A stretch of DNA of 64,000 bases from Balanoglossus misakiensis (taxonomy: Eukaryota; Hemichordata), in the NCBI GenBank assembly GCA_040954595.2, contig CM082586.2, positions 11,532,001 through 11,596,000 of the forward strand, in the 5' to 3' direction. A model generated the notes under the pieces. The model was not told the origin of the DNA. It saw only the letters and a list, made by a program, of their open reading frames with translations, and did no database searches. Below are positions 34,289 to 45,017 of the stretch, in pieces. The stretch's first letter is position 1, and every line of letters starts with the position of its first letter. Made by a program: the position numbers and the translations under genes.

Positions 34289-35664
34289 TGATACCATTGA
34301 ATTTGCACCCCTCAGAGCATAGTGGAATGACCCCGCCTATATCGTATATTTGATACATTTTTGATTACTGACTTTACCTGTTTATTGTGATTACGCAATT
34401 GAAGTAGTCCGCAGGTGTTGACTGTATTTCTTGTGAGGTATTCGATTTCGAGTTATGATGTTTCTGTATGAAAGCTCTTTTATTGTTATTGATCGAATAT
34501 TTGCTACTGGAAAGTTGAATTTGTTCCGTCCAGGCAGTACCGCGTGTATTCAGTCAAAGGTTTGGCGGGTGTAATACGGCGATGAACTAGTGAGTAAAAA
34601 GGGAACTTTTTAATATGGCCGTTGTCCGATTGTATTGACGAGAGTGGAATCTCCACAAAAATCCGAACCATCGGCAGAATCGTACGGCGAAATTGCATCT
34701 AGAATGGGAATCGAGGAGAGCCGGATGTTAACTAACATTATTTGAGCTAGTCTTCGTGAGATCCCTACGTAAGAAGCATTTCATCGACTATTTCGAACGA
34801 CAGGTCTGCTGTACCTGAACGAACCATTGTTATTGTCACGCTGATTACTGAGACACCGATCGCCGAGATCCAACGATTACGGGTACTCGCGCAGGTTTCT
34901 CAACGTCGATGCTTCACGAACTGAAAGCTGATGTAAGTACGATCTCATTAACGCTAATCATGTAAAATCGGACTGGATTTGATAAACTTACGGCCTTTCT
35001 AGGTTCTTCGAACCACGGCGTGTGGGGAATGCAATGAGCCGCATTGTTTGACCCCCAACGTCTACAAACTTTGAACGAATCATATACGAGCAGGAACACT
35101 CGACCCTACGATCGATTTGCCGATCACGGAACTGATCAGCGCTTCGTCATCAAGCTCCGCTTTACGCCTGGATACACTCGGAGCGTTTGCGACGAGCGAA
35201 CTTTGAGATATTTGCATTGATTGTTAGAGGATTCTCTTCGTTGGATTTTGGAAGCGGATCGACGCGACTGTTGAGTGCGGGACAGCGCCCTCATCGCCAG
35301 AACTCGATTGTGCGTCACGTTCGTTTATAAACTGTTGAACTTTGACCGGACTCGCGGCAGGTTGTGCCACGCCAGTTTTCTTCAGGAAGGTGTTACTTGT
35401 TAATGAAACAGGTTTTGATAGAGCTCTTGTTACATCTCTGATGTTGATAGACTTACTATTAATTATACTTCTTTCATTGGATATAAAGTGTCTTTGTGTC
35501 ATTTTGTCCACACCCCCTTCACTCGCCCTGTGTTCCCAAAGCTACCGCAATCACCACGAATCCTACGACCCAACTCACATGAACGAAACTTGTTGATTAC
35601 CCTTGTCGAGTTTGCTCACGCCCAGCTAGCCCATCGTTTTTATTGGAATTTTGAAAGGGGAACA
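34289..35664 (+). repeat. LTR 3 of compound Gypsy element
   Basis: 1376 bp from TGATACC to GGGGAACA, followed by the right CTAA target duplication (35665-35668) and satellite. It shares most diagnostic bases with LTR 2 rather than LTR 1. Private changes include TCTAGAATGG near 34700 and TTGAAAGGGGAACA at its end. Confidence 0.93.
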
Positions 35665-38620
35665 CTAACATACGCTAGTATCTGTCATATTGTGACGGAG
35701 ATTTAGCCGAGCCAGGCCGTAGAAAAATCGACTTGTTCAACGTTACCAGTGTGCAACTGTTTCTGCTCTAGAGTGTCAGGGTTTTAGCCGACTTATGCTG
35801 TAGGAAATCTGAGTTGATGAACGGGAATTCAATGTTAGAAAACCCGTGTGGAAAGTATCTCTACCCGTTTGAATCTAAGAAAAGAATTTATTCTTATTTA
35901 ATTTGTAAAAAAGACAATTTTTCGAAAAAAAGTCGAAAATGGAAATTTTGTCTTGGGTGATTCAAATTATACCGCCTTTTCTGGAATTTGCAGCACTTTT
36001 TTACAAGAGAACGACACTTCATGCTCCATAATATTTCCGAAAATGAAGAAAAGAGTTAATTTTTTATGATTTTTTAAAAATTTACCATTTTTGTCAAAAT
36101 ATGGCCAAAATGGCTATTTTTTCTTGAATTCCATCAATATCTCTACATTTTTGGAGTGGTCGAAAGTTTTAACATACAATCAACATGTCATATATGATCA
36201 GGGCACCAAATTCGAAGAACAAAGGTTTTTTTATTTTATTTTTCTAAAAATGACATTTTCAAGCAAAATTTGATAACATGCAATTTTGTCTGCAGTGAGA
36301 CTGTCTTTTGTGGAATTTGTATCGATATTTACATACGAAGAGCATTCTATACTCCATCAGATTTCCGAAAATGTAGAAAAAGGTATTTTTTGTAATTTTC
36401 AAAAATTTTCCATTTTGACCAAATTGTGGCTAAAATTGTTATTTTCGTGTTGAATGCCGCCAGTGTCACTGCTTTTAAAAGTCATAAACACTTTTAACAT
36501 ACAAGCAATTGTTTATATATGATCAGGTCACCGAATTAATAAAATAAAGAATGTTTTGCCTAAAAATGACCTTTTTGGTGCAAAAACGAATAAAACGAAA
36601 TTTTGTATTAAATCAGAGTGCATTTTTATAATCAGCACCATTTTTACATATAATGGAAATTTCATACATCATCAGATATCCAAATATGAAAAAATGATTT
36701 AGATGATTGTCCAAAATTAGCTGATATCTAATAAATGTAGTATTGAACCGTTCTGTTTCTCCCCCCCCCCCATACATTATATGCGGTACGCCGATGTCAG
36801 CTTACCCGGCAGTACTGCAGGCCGTGCCCCCAACTAACGTCGGTGTTTGAAACGCCCTGGTTAAGATGGGTCCCTGGGATCTTTTTGCCCGTTGCTATGG
36901 GCCTTTATAGGGCACTACACTCAATTTTGATCGAAACCATTATGAACGTCCGACAAGGGGCTTGTATCTAGTTAAAAATACACACGATTGTGTGCACACC
37001 CCCTGTCCAAGTATGTTTACGGCAGCTACCGCCCGGCCATAGGCCGCCACGCTAATACGGCAAAGCAGCGGTCAGCGATAGCGTGCGCGTCCTGTAACCA
37101 CAGTAACTGGATCGAACGCTTAAAATCCAATGTTTTGTACACAGAGATTTTGTACCGTTCACGAAAATCCCTAAGGCTTTTTTCATAGGCCACGTACGCC
37201 AGTCAAATTTGACCTGCTTGTTGAGAACGCACTTCCGCACAGTGTGACGGATCGTTTTTTGGGGTTTTCGTCGTGCTAAGAAGCGATACCGGTGGAAGAG
37301 TGCGTCCAAAAACACCCAAAATCGATGACTTTTTCAGGTGTGGTACGGGTATGCTGAAATCGTAGGATACAACGATAATATTCGAAAACAAAATCCGTCA
37401 CGATCTTCCCTGGTTCAAGCAACTAATGAATACGTCTCAAGTTCGTTTTTGAGGTCACGGAATAAAAAGCCTTAGGCTTTTGAAATTTGACCTAGCTAAT
37501 TTGCATATCAATGGCGTCAGGGGGCGCGCGCTCACAATCGTGCAGATTTTCAACTAGTTACCAGCCCCTTGTTAGACTCTGAAAACGGCTTAGTCCAAAT
37601 CGGGGTGTAATGTCCTGCAAAGGCCCATAGCAACGAGCAAAAAGATCCCAGGGACCCATCTTAAATTCGGGCTTTCTCTATAAATTGACAGGCAATAATG
37701 CAGTCCTACCCGAACAAATGTCGAGTGTTGACCCGCTGTGACTTTCCCTCTTCGGTTTGCCCGACTTAGCCAACGTCTTTGTACTAGAGTGTCGGGTCTT
37801 TTGCAGAGCCAGGCCGAAGGAAATCCGACTTGATCACCGTTGCTAACGAACGCTAGTGTCTGTCATGGTGTGCCGGGGTTTTAGTCGAGCCAGGCCGTAG
37901 GAGATCTGACTTGATCATCGTGGTCAATGTACGCGTGTTTCCGCTCTAAAGTGCCGGGGCTTCAGCTAAACCAGGCCGTAGGAAATCTGACTTGATCAAC
38001 GTTGCTAACGAACGCTAGTGTCTGTCATAGTGTGCCGGGATTTTAGTCGAGCCAAGCCGTAGGAGATCAGACTTGATCAACGTGGTCTCTGTACGCGTGT
38101 TTCTGCTCTAGAGTGCCGGGGCTTTATCCAAGCCATGCCGTAGAAAATCTGACTTGATCACCGTTGCTAACGTACGCTAGTGTCTGTCATATTGTGACGG
38201 AGATTTAGCCGAGCCAGGCCGTAGAAAAATCGACTTGTTCAACGTTACCAGTGTGCAACTGTTTCTGCTCTAGAGTGTCAGGGTTTTAGCCGACTTATGT
38301 TGTAGGAAATCTGAGTTGATGAACGGGAATTCAATGTTAGAAAACCCGTGTAGAAAGTATCTCTACCCGTTTGAAACTAAGAAAAGAATTTATTCTTATT
38401 TATTTTGTAAAAAAGACAATTTTTCGAAAAAAAGTCGAAAATGGTAATTTTGTCTTGGGTGATTCAAATTATACCGCCTTTTCTGGAATTTGCAGCACTT
38501 TTTACAAGAGAACGACACTTCATGCTCCATAATATTTCCGAAAATGAAGAAAAGAGTTTATTTTTTATGATTTTTTACAAATGTACCATTTTGTCAAAAT
38601 ATGGCCAAAATGGCTATTTT
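35665..38620. repeat. Satellite block II
   Basis: Continuation of the satellite on the right of the compound insertion. It has a partial monomer run (to ~35823), an AT-rich spacer from 35824 with 11 C at 36761-36771, the TTAA element at 36865-37660, spacer tail to ~37768, a monomer block to ~38325, and a second spacer that stops at ~38620 where the BEL LTR begins. No gene is supported. Confidence 0.93.
36865..37660. mobile_element. TTAA-flanked inverted-repeat element (piggyBac-type MITE candidate)
   Basis: 796-bp insertion in a satellite spacer. TTAA occurs on both sides (36861-36864, 37661-37664), while uninterrupted spacers have a single TTAA in CTGGTTAAATTCGGG. Terminal inverted repeats start GATGGGTCCCTGGGATCTTT and match almost perfectly for ~42 bp, then imperfectly for roughly another 100 bp. 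Internal sequence includes further inverted stretches (GTGACGGATCG near 37241 against ATCCGTCAC near 37390). No transposase-like ORF is present, so it is non-autonomous. TTAA duplication is typical of piggyBac-type transposases, but the terminal sequence is not one I recognise. Confidence 0.85.
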
Positions 38621-39039
38621 TGTGACGTACTTTACGTCTGGGGTGGATTTATGAACAAGGTTCTGGGGGATGGCAGGGGAAATTACAGGAGCGGGACGCA
38701 GCTGTACAACCTTTAAACAGCTTTTATTGAAGGTCACTCAAGAAGTGATTACACAAGCACAAAACGCCAGCCAAAAAGTAGCAAATTTTGTTTTGGCGGG
38801 GAAAGATATGTCATTGGGTGATTAACTAGGCCTCTGATTGGGCTAAAATACTCAGCTCTGATTGGCTCAAAGCATCCGAGCTGTGATCCTCAAAATGACT
38901 CATGGTCAGAGTTTTTAGCATCTCCGATATTCTCCCGGGCCGCAAAAGTGAACAAGAAATCAAGAATAAACTAGAAAATCCTGAAATACATGCAAACTAG
39001 AAAAATCAGATTGTCCATTGTTCGATTGTCATTGAAACA
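38621..39039 (-). repeat. Probable BEL 3' LTR
   Basis: A 419-bp stretch bounded by TG and CA (plus strand TGTGACGTAC to TTGAAACA), starting exactly where satellite sequence ends and stopping 21 bp short of the pol end. On the minus strand it carries AATAAA (38728-38723), consistent with an LTR polyadenylation signal. Without a second LTR the right edge is tentative. Confidence 0.6.
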
Positions 39040-39060
39040 CAGACAATGTCAATGTCCACT

Positions 39061-42000
39061 TCATGTCGATACGGAGCGCGAGTTCACTTCCAGCGGGAAG
39101 AGTTTGCTCACTGGCCTTGTGGTGTGTCCCTTGGCGGTTCTGATTTCCGCTGATCGGACTAGGTTGTCGCGTCCGTAGTTCAATCGTTCCACCGTAGCCA
39201 AAGTCCATTCCAGGCGTCGTTTGATGTCTTCATGTACAAGGACCACGTCCCCAACCTGTATCTTGTTGCCGGGACTCCCTATTGGCGAGTGGTTTTCACG
39301 TAGCGCGGGCAAATATTCCGATACCCATCGTCGCCAAAATCGCGTCTGGAGCGTAGCCATCAGAGTGTAGCGCTTGTTTAGATCGCTATGGTTACCGTAG
39401 GTCGGGTCGGTGAGTTCATCGTCTTCGACGGTGAGATAAGGTACCGTTGTCAAGGGGCGTCCGTGTAATAAATGAGCGGGCGTCAACGGCACGGCGTCTT
39501 CAGCATCCGAAGAAACATATGTGATCGGTCGGTCGTTTATTACGGCCTCAACTTCGGTCAGCAAGGTATACAGTTCATTGAATGTCACGTAGGCGCGTCC
39601 TAAGACCTTCTTTATTGCGGTCTTAGTTATTCCGATTAGCCGTTCCCAAAATCCCCCGAACCAAGGGGCTCGTTTCGGGATGAAGTTCCACTGGCATCGT
39701 CTGTTGGCGAGATGAGCCTTCACTTCGGGCGCGTCGAATAAACGGCGTAGTTCGGCAGCCGCGGACACGAAGTTAGACGCGTTATCTGATATCATTTTGC
39801 TCGGTAGCGAGCGTCTTGCAGCGAAACGGCGGAATGCTTGTAGAAAGCTATTCGCGGACAAGTCGTCAACAAGTTCCAAATGCACGGCGCGTGTAACAGC
39901 GCAAGTGAACAGGCAGACATACACCTTTTTCTCTCGTACAGGTTTGGGCGATTTGATGTACAACGCTCCGGTGAAGTCAACTCCGGTTACGTTGAAAGGC
40001 GGGGCTGTTTTCACACGATCTGCTTGTAGCGGTGCTTGTCTTGGGTAGCTGTAGGCGTGCCCGTTGATTTTGCGGCATGTGACACACTTACTCAGTAGAG
40101 CTCTCACGGTACGGCGTATTCTCGGTATCCAGAATTTCTGCCGTAAATGAGCTACAGTCGATTGTACTCCGGCGTGAAGTAAACGCGAATGCGCGTCGCG
40201 AATGACGAGTTCCGTGAATCGATGGTTTCGCGGTAGCAGAATTGGGAATTTGGCGTCGAAGCCAATTGGCGCGTTATGTAGTCTGCTATCACATCTTGTG
40301 ATGTCTCTGTCATCAGTGAAAAGATTCAGCGGCTTCGTCAGAGCGGCTCGTTGTCCTGTTTCGCCGAAAGTCTGTTTTTGGGTGTCCTTGATCCATGTGT
40401 TTTCGGCATGTTGTATTTCCTCAGCTGTGAGGGGACCGAATTTCCGAGTGCTGTTCCGTTTTATGTTCGAAACGAATCTTAGCACTTGTGCGGTGACACG
40501 GAGAAGTTTGTTCAACGTGCTGAACCGATTCGCGTCAATCACTTGTTGTATTCCGGTAGTCTGGGGCTTAGCGGTCAAACAGTCCGCGAGTTTTTCATCT
40601 TGAAGTCTCGTCTCGAGGGGGTTACTCGCGGGGAGAAGTTCCGATTCATTCACCGTCGATACCGGTGCGTGGTGAATCGCGCTGTCGAACACTTCGCTTA
40701 TAGGCCAGTCGCCTTGTTTCAGCCAAGGTGGGCCGTTCCACCAAAGGCCAGACTCACGTAGATCAGCGATAGAAATCCCGCGGGTCAGCAAATCTGCCGG
40801 ATTGTCCCCCGTGGGACAGTATTTCGCGGTGCAGGAAATCGCGTTTATTTCTCTTACACGATTGGCAACGAAGATCGGAAGTTTCTTGTCGCTGTTTAAC
40901 CAATGTAGGACTATTTGACTATCAGACCACAGAATTTTCTCTGTGATGCGAATTTTGCCTTGTAGGGAGTTTGAGACGAATTGCAACAGCCTTGCACCGA
41001 TCAAGGCGGCCATCAGTTCGAGGCGCGGGAGAGTGAACTCTCTGAGAGGTGCCACGCGATTCTTTGCCATGACAAGCGCGGTTTGATTGGCATGTCGTAA
41101 GTAGGCGACGGCTCCATAGGCCTTCATGCTCGAGTCGGCGAACACGTGGAGCTCATAGTTTTGATTGACAGGCGAGTTGTCAAAATATCGGCGATTGAGT
41201 TTCAACGTGGTCGTTTCGCGTATTTCTCTTGCGATGTCTGTCCACTGTTTATTGAGTTCGTTTTCTAGCGGTTCGTCCCAGGCGAGACCTTTTATCCACA
41301 GTTGCTGTATAAACAGTTTCGCCTTAATGAGAACTGGCGAAAGATACCCCAGAGGGTCGTATAAGCTGGCAGTGGTTCGAACCACTTCACGTTTCGTAGT
41401 GAGATTGTCCGGTATTTGGAGATTCTTCTTCGCGTAGGCGAGTTCGTCGGTTTCGGTTAACCAGCGAAGTCCTAGTGTGTTCACGTCAGTAGCGCGTTCG
41501 AGTTTATCATCCTTTGCAGCAAGTGCGCGAACATCTTCACAGTTACTCGACCAACTTCGTAGATTGAATCCGCAAGATTCTAACAGACGGTTTGACTCTC
41601 TGTAGTAGTCAACTGCTTCGCTCGGGCTGTCAGCTCCGCTGAGTATGTTGTCAACGTAGATATTATTTTTGAGATCGATGGAAGTTGGCGTGGATTGAGC
41701 GGACTCGAGATGGGTTTTCACGACTGCGTTTAAAATGAATGGCGAGCAAACTGCGCCGAATAGAACCACCTTGAAGCGATATGTTTTGAAGTCGCTTTCC
41801 GGGTCTGTCGGATCAGACAACCACAAAAACTTCGTGAATTGACGATCGCTTTCGTCAAGTCGAACATGCAGAAAAGCCTTTTCTATGTCACTCGTAAAGG
41901 CAAAGCGGTTTGCGCGAAACCGAAGTAGAATTTGTGTGAGGTCGTTGAGCAGAGGCGGGCCGGTTTGCAAACAGTCATTCAAACTCGGTGTGTCGGTAGA

Positions 42001-42297
42001 TTGCCTGCAACTACAATCATACACGATTCTGATTGGCGTAGTGGCTGAATCTTTTTTCACGGGGCGATGGGGCAAGTAGTGACCGGTGCGGCGCGTGTCC
42101 ATGTCGCCTGGTACTTCTTCGATGAAATCTCGCGATTCCTGATCAGAAATGATTTTGTCATACGCTTTCAGAATGTCCGGTGAAAGCCTACGCACCATAG
42201 AACGCGTGCGATTATCAGTGACCCCGTAGTTAACGGGTAGTGACGGGTGGTTGGACTTCCATGGCAACTTCGCGATATATGTGCCATTTTCGATGCA
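39061..42297 (-). CDS. pol: BEL/Pao Pol (RT, RNase H, integrase), 5'-truncated
   Basis: More than 1070 codons open on the minus strand without a stop. The frame is already open at the truncation point (GTYIAKLPWKSNHPSLP), and no genuine ATG start is visible. It begins with the BEL RT lead-in, followed by IVYDCSCRQ, FTSDIEKAFLHVRLDESDRQ, FGAVCSPFILNAVV and YVDNILSGA (the catalytic box, with Asn in the second Asp position). RNase H has LHVFADSSMKAYGAVAYLR and ILWSDSQIVLHWL. Integrase has CVTCRKING, TGVDFTGAL, ISDNASNFVS and PWFGGFWERLIG, and the C-terminal domain has GDVVLVHED and VSKLFPLEV. The order and motifs are diagnostic of BEL/Pao. Whether the YVDN box is active is uncertain. The element cannot be autonomous because gag and protease are missing. 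Confidence 0.92.
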   Translation of the reverse strand, partial: CIENGTYIAKLPWKSNHPSLPVNYGVTDNRTRSMVRRLSPDILKAYDKIISDQESRDFIEEVPGDMDTRRTGHYLPHRPVKKDSATTPIRIVYDCSCRQSTDTPSLNDCLQTGPPLLNDLTQILLRFRANRFAFTSDIEKAFLHVRLDESDRQFTKFLWLSDPTDPESDFKTYRFKVVLFGAVCSPFILNAVVKTHLESAQSTPTSIDLKNNIYVDNILSGADSPSEAVDYYRESNRLLESCGFNLRSWSSNCEDVRALAAKDDKLERATDVNTLGLRWLTETDELAYAKKNLQIPDNLTTKREVVRTTASLYDPLGYLSPVLIKAKLFIQQLWIKGLAWDEPLENELNKQWTDIAREIRETTTLKLNRRYFDNSPVNQNYELHVFADSSMKAYGAVAYLRHANQTALVMAKNRVAPLREFTLPRLELMAALIGARLLQFVSNSLQGKIRITEKILWSDSQIVLHWLNSDKKLPIFVANRVREINAISCTAKYCPTGDNPADLLTRGISIADLRESGLWWNGPPWLKQGDWPISEVFDSAIHHAPVSTVNESELLPASNPLETRLQDEKLADCLTAKPQTTGIQQVIDANRFSTLNKLLRVTAQVLRFVSNIKRNSTRKFGPLTAEEIQHAENTWIKDTQKQTFGETGQRAALTKPLNLFTDDRDITRCDSRLHNAPIGFDAKFPILLPRNHRFTELVIRDAHSRLLHAGVQSTVAHLRQKFWIPRIRRTVRALLSKCVTCRKINGHAYSYPRQAPLQADRVKTAPPFNVTGVDFTGALYIKSPKPVREKKVYVCLFTCAVTRAVHLELVDDLSANSFLQAFRRFAARRSLPSKMISDNASNFVSAAAELRRLFDAPEVKAHLANRRCQWNFIPKRAPWFGGFWERLIGITKTAIKKVLGRAYVTFNELYTLLTEVEAVINDRPITYVSSDAEDAVPLTPAHLLHGRPLTTVPYLTVEDDELTDPTYGNHSDLNKRYTLMATLQTRFWRRWVSEYLPALRENHSPIGSPGNKIQVGDVVLVHEDIKRRLEWTLATVERLNYGRDNLVRSAEIRTAKGHTTRPVSKLFPLEVNSRSVST

Positions 42298-42811
42298 ACA
42301 GTATAGAAAACATTTTCCAATTTCCGAAAAACCTCTTTTTTACATAATTACTGCTGAAAAAGTTAGAAATTTATGAAAATATTCCCCATTCTTTGCCAAT
42401 TTCTAATGAAAAATCACATAAAGGTATTCTTAGTCTCTTTCCTGCAGCTGTACAGCAGGAAAAATGCATTTTGTCATATTTTGGCTTTAAACTCAAATTA
42501 AAATTTATCTGTGAAAAAACTGAGTCTCCTTCAAAGCCACGTACATGACAGTCCTTTTGATTTTTTTCTAATGAAATTTTGTCTCCATGTTTATTATGTG
42601 TAATATTTCTATTGAAAATTTGCAAGTGCGTGAATTGTTTGTAAAATTTCGCCAGAAAAAACAACAGCATCAAAAAGTAAATCTGAAACCCAATATTTAT
42701 TACAAGAATTGTTAGATTAATATCCGTATCACACAAATCCGTTGGATTTCGTATGAATTTTAGGAAATAAGCACTGCTCATTGACAAATCCATATTTTGC
42801 AGCTGAAATAC

Positions 42812-43494
42812 TTGGAAAAGAGTCAGTGGCATGTGAGAGCTTGGAAATTTCCAAGCACTGACAAGGGTCAGTGGTCGGAAATTTCCAGACACTCAGGGAA
42901 TGTGAGAGTCTGGAAATTTCCAAGCACTGACAAGGGTCAGTGGTCGGAAATTTGCAGACACTCAGGGAATGTGAGAGCTTAGAAATTTCCAAGCACTGAC
43001 AAGGGTCAGTGGTCGGAAATTTCCAGACACTCAGGGAATGTGAGAGCCTGGAAATTTCCAAGCACTGACAAGGGTCAGTGGTCGGAAATTTCCAGACACT
43101 CAGGGAATGTGAGAGCCTGGAAATTTCCAAGCACTGACAAGGGTCAGTGGTCGGAAATTTCCAGACACTCAGGGAATGTGAGAGCTTAGAAATTTCCAAG
43201 CACTGACAAGGGTCAGTGGTCGGAAATTTCCAGACACTCAGGGAATGTGAGAGCTTAGAAATTTCCAAGCACTGACAAGGGTCAGTGGTCGGAAATTTCC
43301 AGACACTCAGGGAATGTGAGAGCCTGGAAATTTCCAAGCACTGACAAGGGCAGTGGTCGGAAATTTCCAGACACTCAGAGAATGTGAGAGCTTAGAAATT
43401 TCCGAGCACTGACAAGGGTCAGTGGTCGGAAATTTCCGGACACTCAGGGAATGTGAGAGCCTTGAACTTTCCAAGCACTGACAGGGTCGTGGTA
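42812..43494. repeat. Left 69-bp tandem array of foldback element
   Basis: About nine copies of a 69-bp repeat. Each copy has two 10-bp GGAAATTTCC-type blocks (one sometimes degenerate, AGAAATTTCC) and a hairpin CACTGAC-AAGG-GTCAGTG. Last copies before 43494 are more diverged. Because 69 is divisible by three, the array gives long in-frame ORFs with a 23-residue period, which I do not regard as coding. Confidence 0.93.
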
Positions 43495-43534
43495 GTCCTC
43501 CGTACATGTCTGCGTTCTCCCGGCTTCCAGCACA

Positions 43535-43945
43535 TCTCTGCAAGGCTCCGTGGACAAAACTGATTCGTCTGAGATCCGGATCCGGACAGCAGCTTTTCGG
43601 CCGAGATTCGATTTTATCGGGGGGAATCTTTCCCCCGTCTACCCACAAATGACTCCAAATATGATGCAATTAACTTCCGAGCCGCTCGCTTTCTGATTTT
43701 CTCTTGTGTTTACCTGTTGAGATCGCCATATTGAATACAGTGAGGTTATCTCAATGGGTAAACACAAAAGTTTCAGAAAGCGAGCGGTTCGGATGTTAGA
43801 AGAAATCAATCGCGGAGTCGGTTATAACCGGTTAGTAGACAGGGAAAGGATATTCTCCCGATAAAATCGAATTTCGGCGAAAAGCTCTGGTACGGATCTG
43901 GACCGCAGACGCACCAGGTTTGTCTAAGGAGCCTTAGCGACACAA
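43535..43945. repeat. Central imperfect palindrome of foldback element
   Basis: Two arms read towards a centre near 43738. CAAGGCTCCGTGGACAAAAC on the left matches the complement of GTTTGTCTAAGGAGCCTTA on the right. GATTCGATTTTATCGGG matches CCCGATAAAATCGAATTTC, and CCGCTCGCTTTCTGA matches TCAGAAAGCGAGCGG. The arms are clearly diverged, so this palindrome is older than the terminal repeats look. Confidence 0.85.
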
Positions 43946-44395
43946 TGTTCATGACAGGCTTCGCCTACCAACTCCTCTGAGTTAGCCCATACACTAGTTG
44001 TTTATTGGGAATTGGTATTGTTTATCTGACATAATTGTTCTTTCTACTCTGTATACAAAGTCACAACTTCACAACTACCAAATGCTATTGTTCTTGAATT
44101 ATGCAGTGTTACCAAATGTCACAGATCAAACCACTGTATATAAAGAAGTATTGGCCATCCCGCCCCTCTCTCTTCATTCTGAACCTATTCCCAAGTGTAC
44201 GCGGTACATTTGTTGGTGCCGAGACCAGGATGTCGGGCATGGAGAGAGATAGAGAAGAACAGCAGAAGTGGCCACTGCAGTCAAATGACCAAACTCATCC
44301 GTAGGGTTGACGATATAAACACAGGCGAAGTTCCTCAACAGATCGTTTTCCTAAAGGCCATAATTTGAAACATGATAGAGAAACTCAAGATTTAC
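43946..44395. other. Unpaired segment of foldback element
   Basis: About 450 bp between the inner palindrome and the right array with no counterpart on the left side. Short ORFs only. I recognise nothing in it. Confidence 0.5.
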
Positions 44396-45017
44396 AAGCA
44401 CTGACCCTGTCAATGCTTGGAAATTTCCAGGCTCTCACATTCCCCGAGTGTCTGGAAATTTCCGGCCACTGACCCTTGTCAGTGCTTGGAAATTTCTAAG
44501 CTCTCACATTCCCTGAGTGTTTGGAAATTTCCGACCACTGACCCTTGTCAGTGCTTGGAAATTTCTAAGCTCTCACATTCCCTGAGTGTTTGGAAATTTC
44601 CGACCACTGACCCTGTCAATGCTTGGAAATTTCCAGGCTCTCACATTCCCCGAGTGTCTGGAAATTTCCGACCACTGACCCTGTCGATGCTTGGAAATTT
44701 CCAGGCTCTCACATTCCCTGAGTGTCTGGAAATTTCCGACCACTGACCCTTGTCAGTGCTTGGAAATTTCTAAGCTCTCACATTCCCTGAGTGTTTGGAA
44801 ATTTCCGACCACTGACCCTTGTCAGTGCTTGGAAATTTCCAGGCTCTCACATTCCCTGAGTGTCTGGAAATTTCCGACCACTGACCCTTGTCAGTGCTTG
44901 GAAATTTCCAGGCTCTCACATTCCCTGAGTGTCTGGAAATTTCCGACCACTGACCCTTGTCAGTGCTTGGAAATTTCCAGGCTCTCACATTTCCAAGCAC
45001 TGACCCTTCTGGAGTGA
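44396..45017. repeat. Right 69-bp tandem array of foldback element
   Basis: About eight to nine copies of the 69-bp repeat in the opposite orientation to the left array, with the same GGAAATTTCC blocks and hairpin (some copies read ACCCTGTCAATG, shortening the hairpin). The array is followed by an AT-rich stretch to the right terminal repeat. Confidence 0.93.

Larger units (their letters stand above)
9280..35664 (+). mobile_element. Compound Gypsy insertion: LTR-A-LTR-B-LTR with nested element C
   Basis: Two near-identical Gypsy internal regions (A 10656-17740, B 27182-34288) share a middle LTR, and an LTR closes each end (1376, about 1377 and 1376 bp). The whole block is flanked by a 4-bp duplication, CTAA (9276-9279 and 35665-35668). 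The satellite monomer reads through the joined flanks, so the outer ends come from one integration. The middle LTR is split by element C at 18676-26735. The tandem arrangement is best explained by recombination between LTRs of two copies after insertion, though integration of a tandem DNA molecule is possible. Confidence 0.92.
38621..42297 (-). mobile_element. BEL/Pao retrotransposon, 5'-truncated
   Basis: Minus-strand element whose 3' LTR lies at the low-coordinate end and whose pol runs up to 42297, where a foldback element begins. The 5' LTR, gag and protease are absent. The left satellite stops about 300 bp into a spacer and the right satellite (after 45298) resumes just past a spacer, so the two flanks do not rejoin cleanly. 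A deletion or rearrangement accompanied or followed the insertion. Confidence 0.88.

Noticed and set aside
37052-37315. Possible transposase fragment inside the TTAA element
   Set aside because: The 87-codon ORF lacks any recognisable catalytic motif and overlaps inverted-repeat sequence.
42729-43337. Long ORFs with a 23-residue repeat (EISRLSHSLSVWKFPTTDPCQCL) across the 69-bp arrays
   Set aside because: The repeat length is a multiple of three, so any open frame stays open. Both strands and both arrays show it, and there is no start context or known fold.
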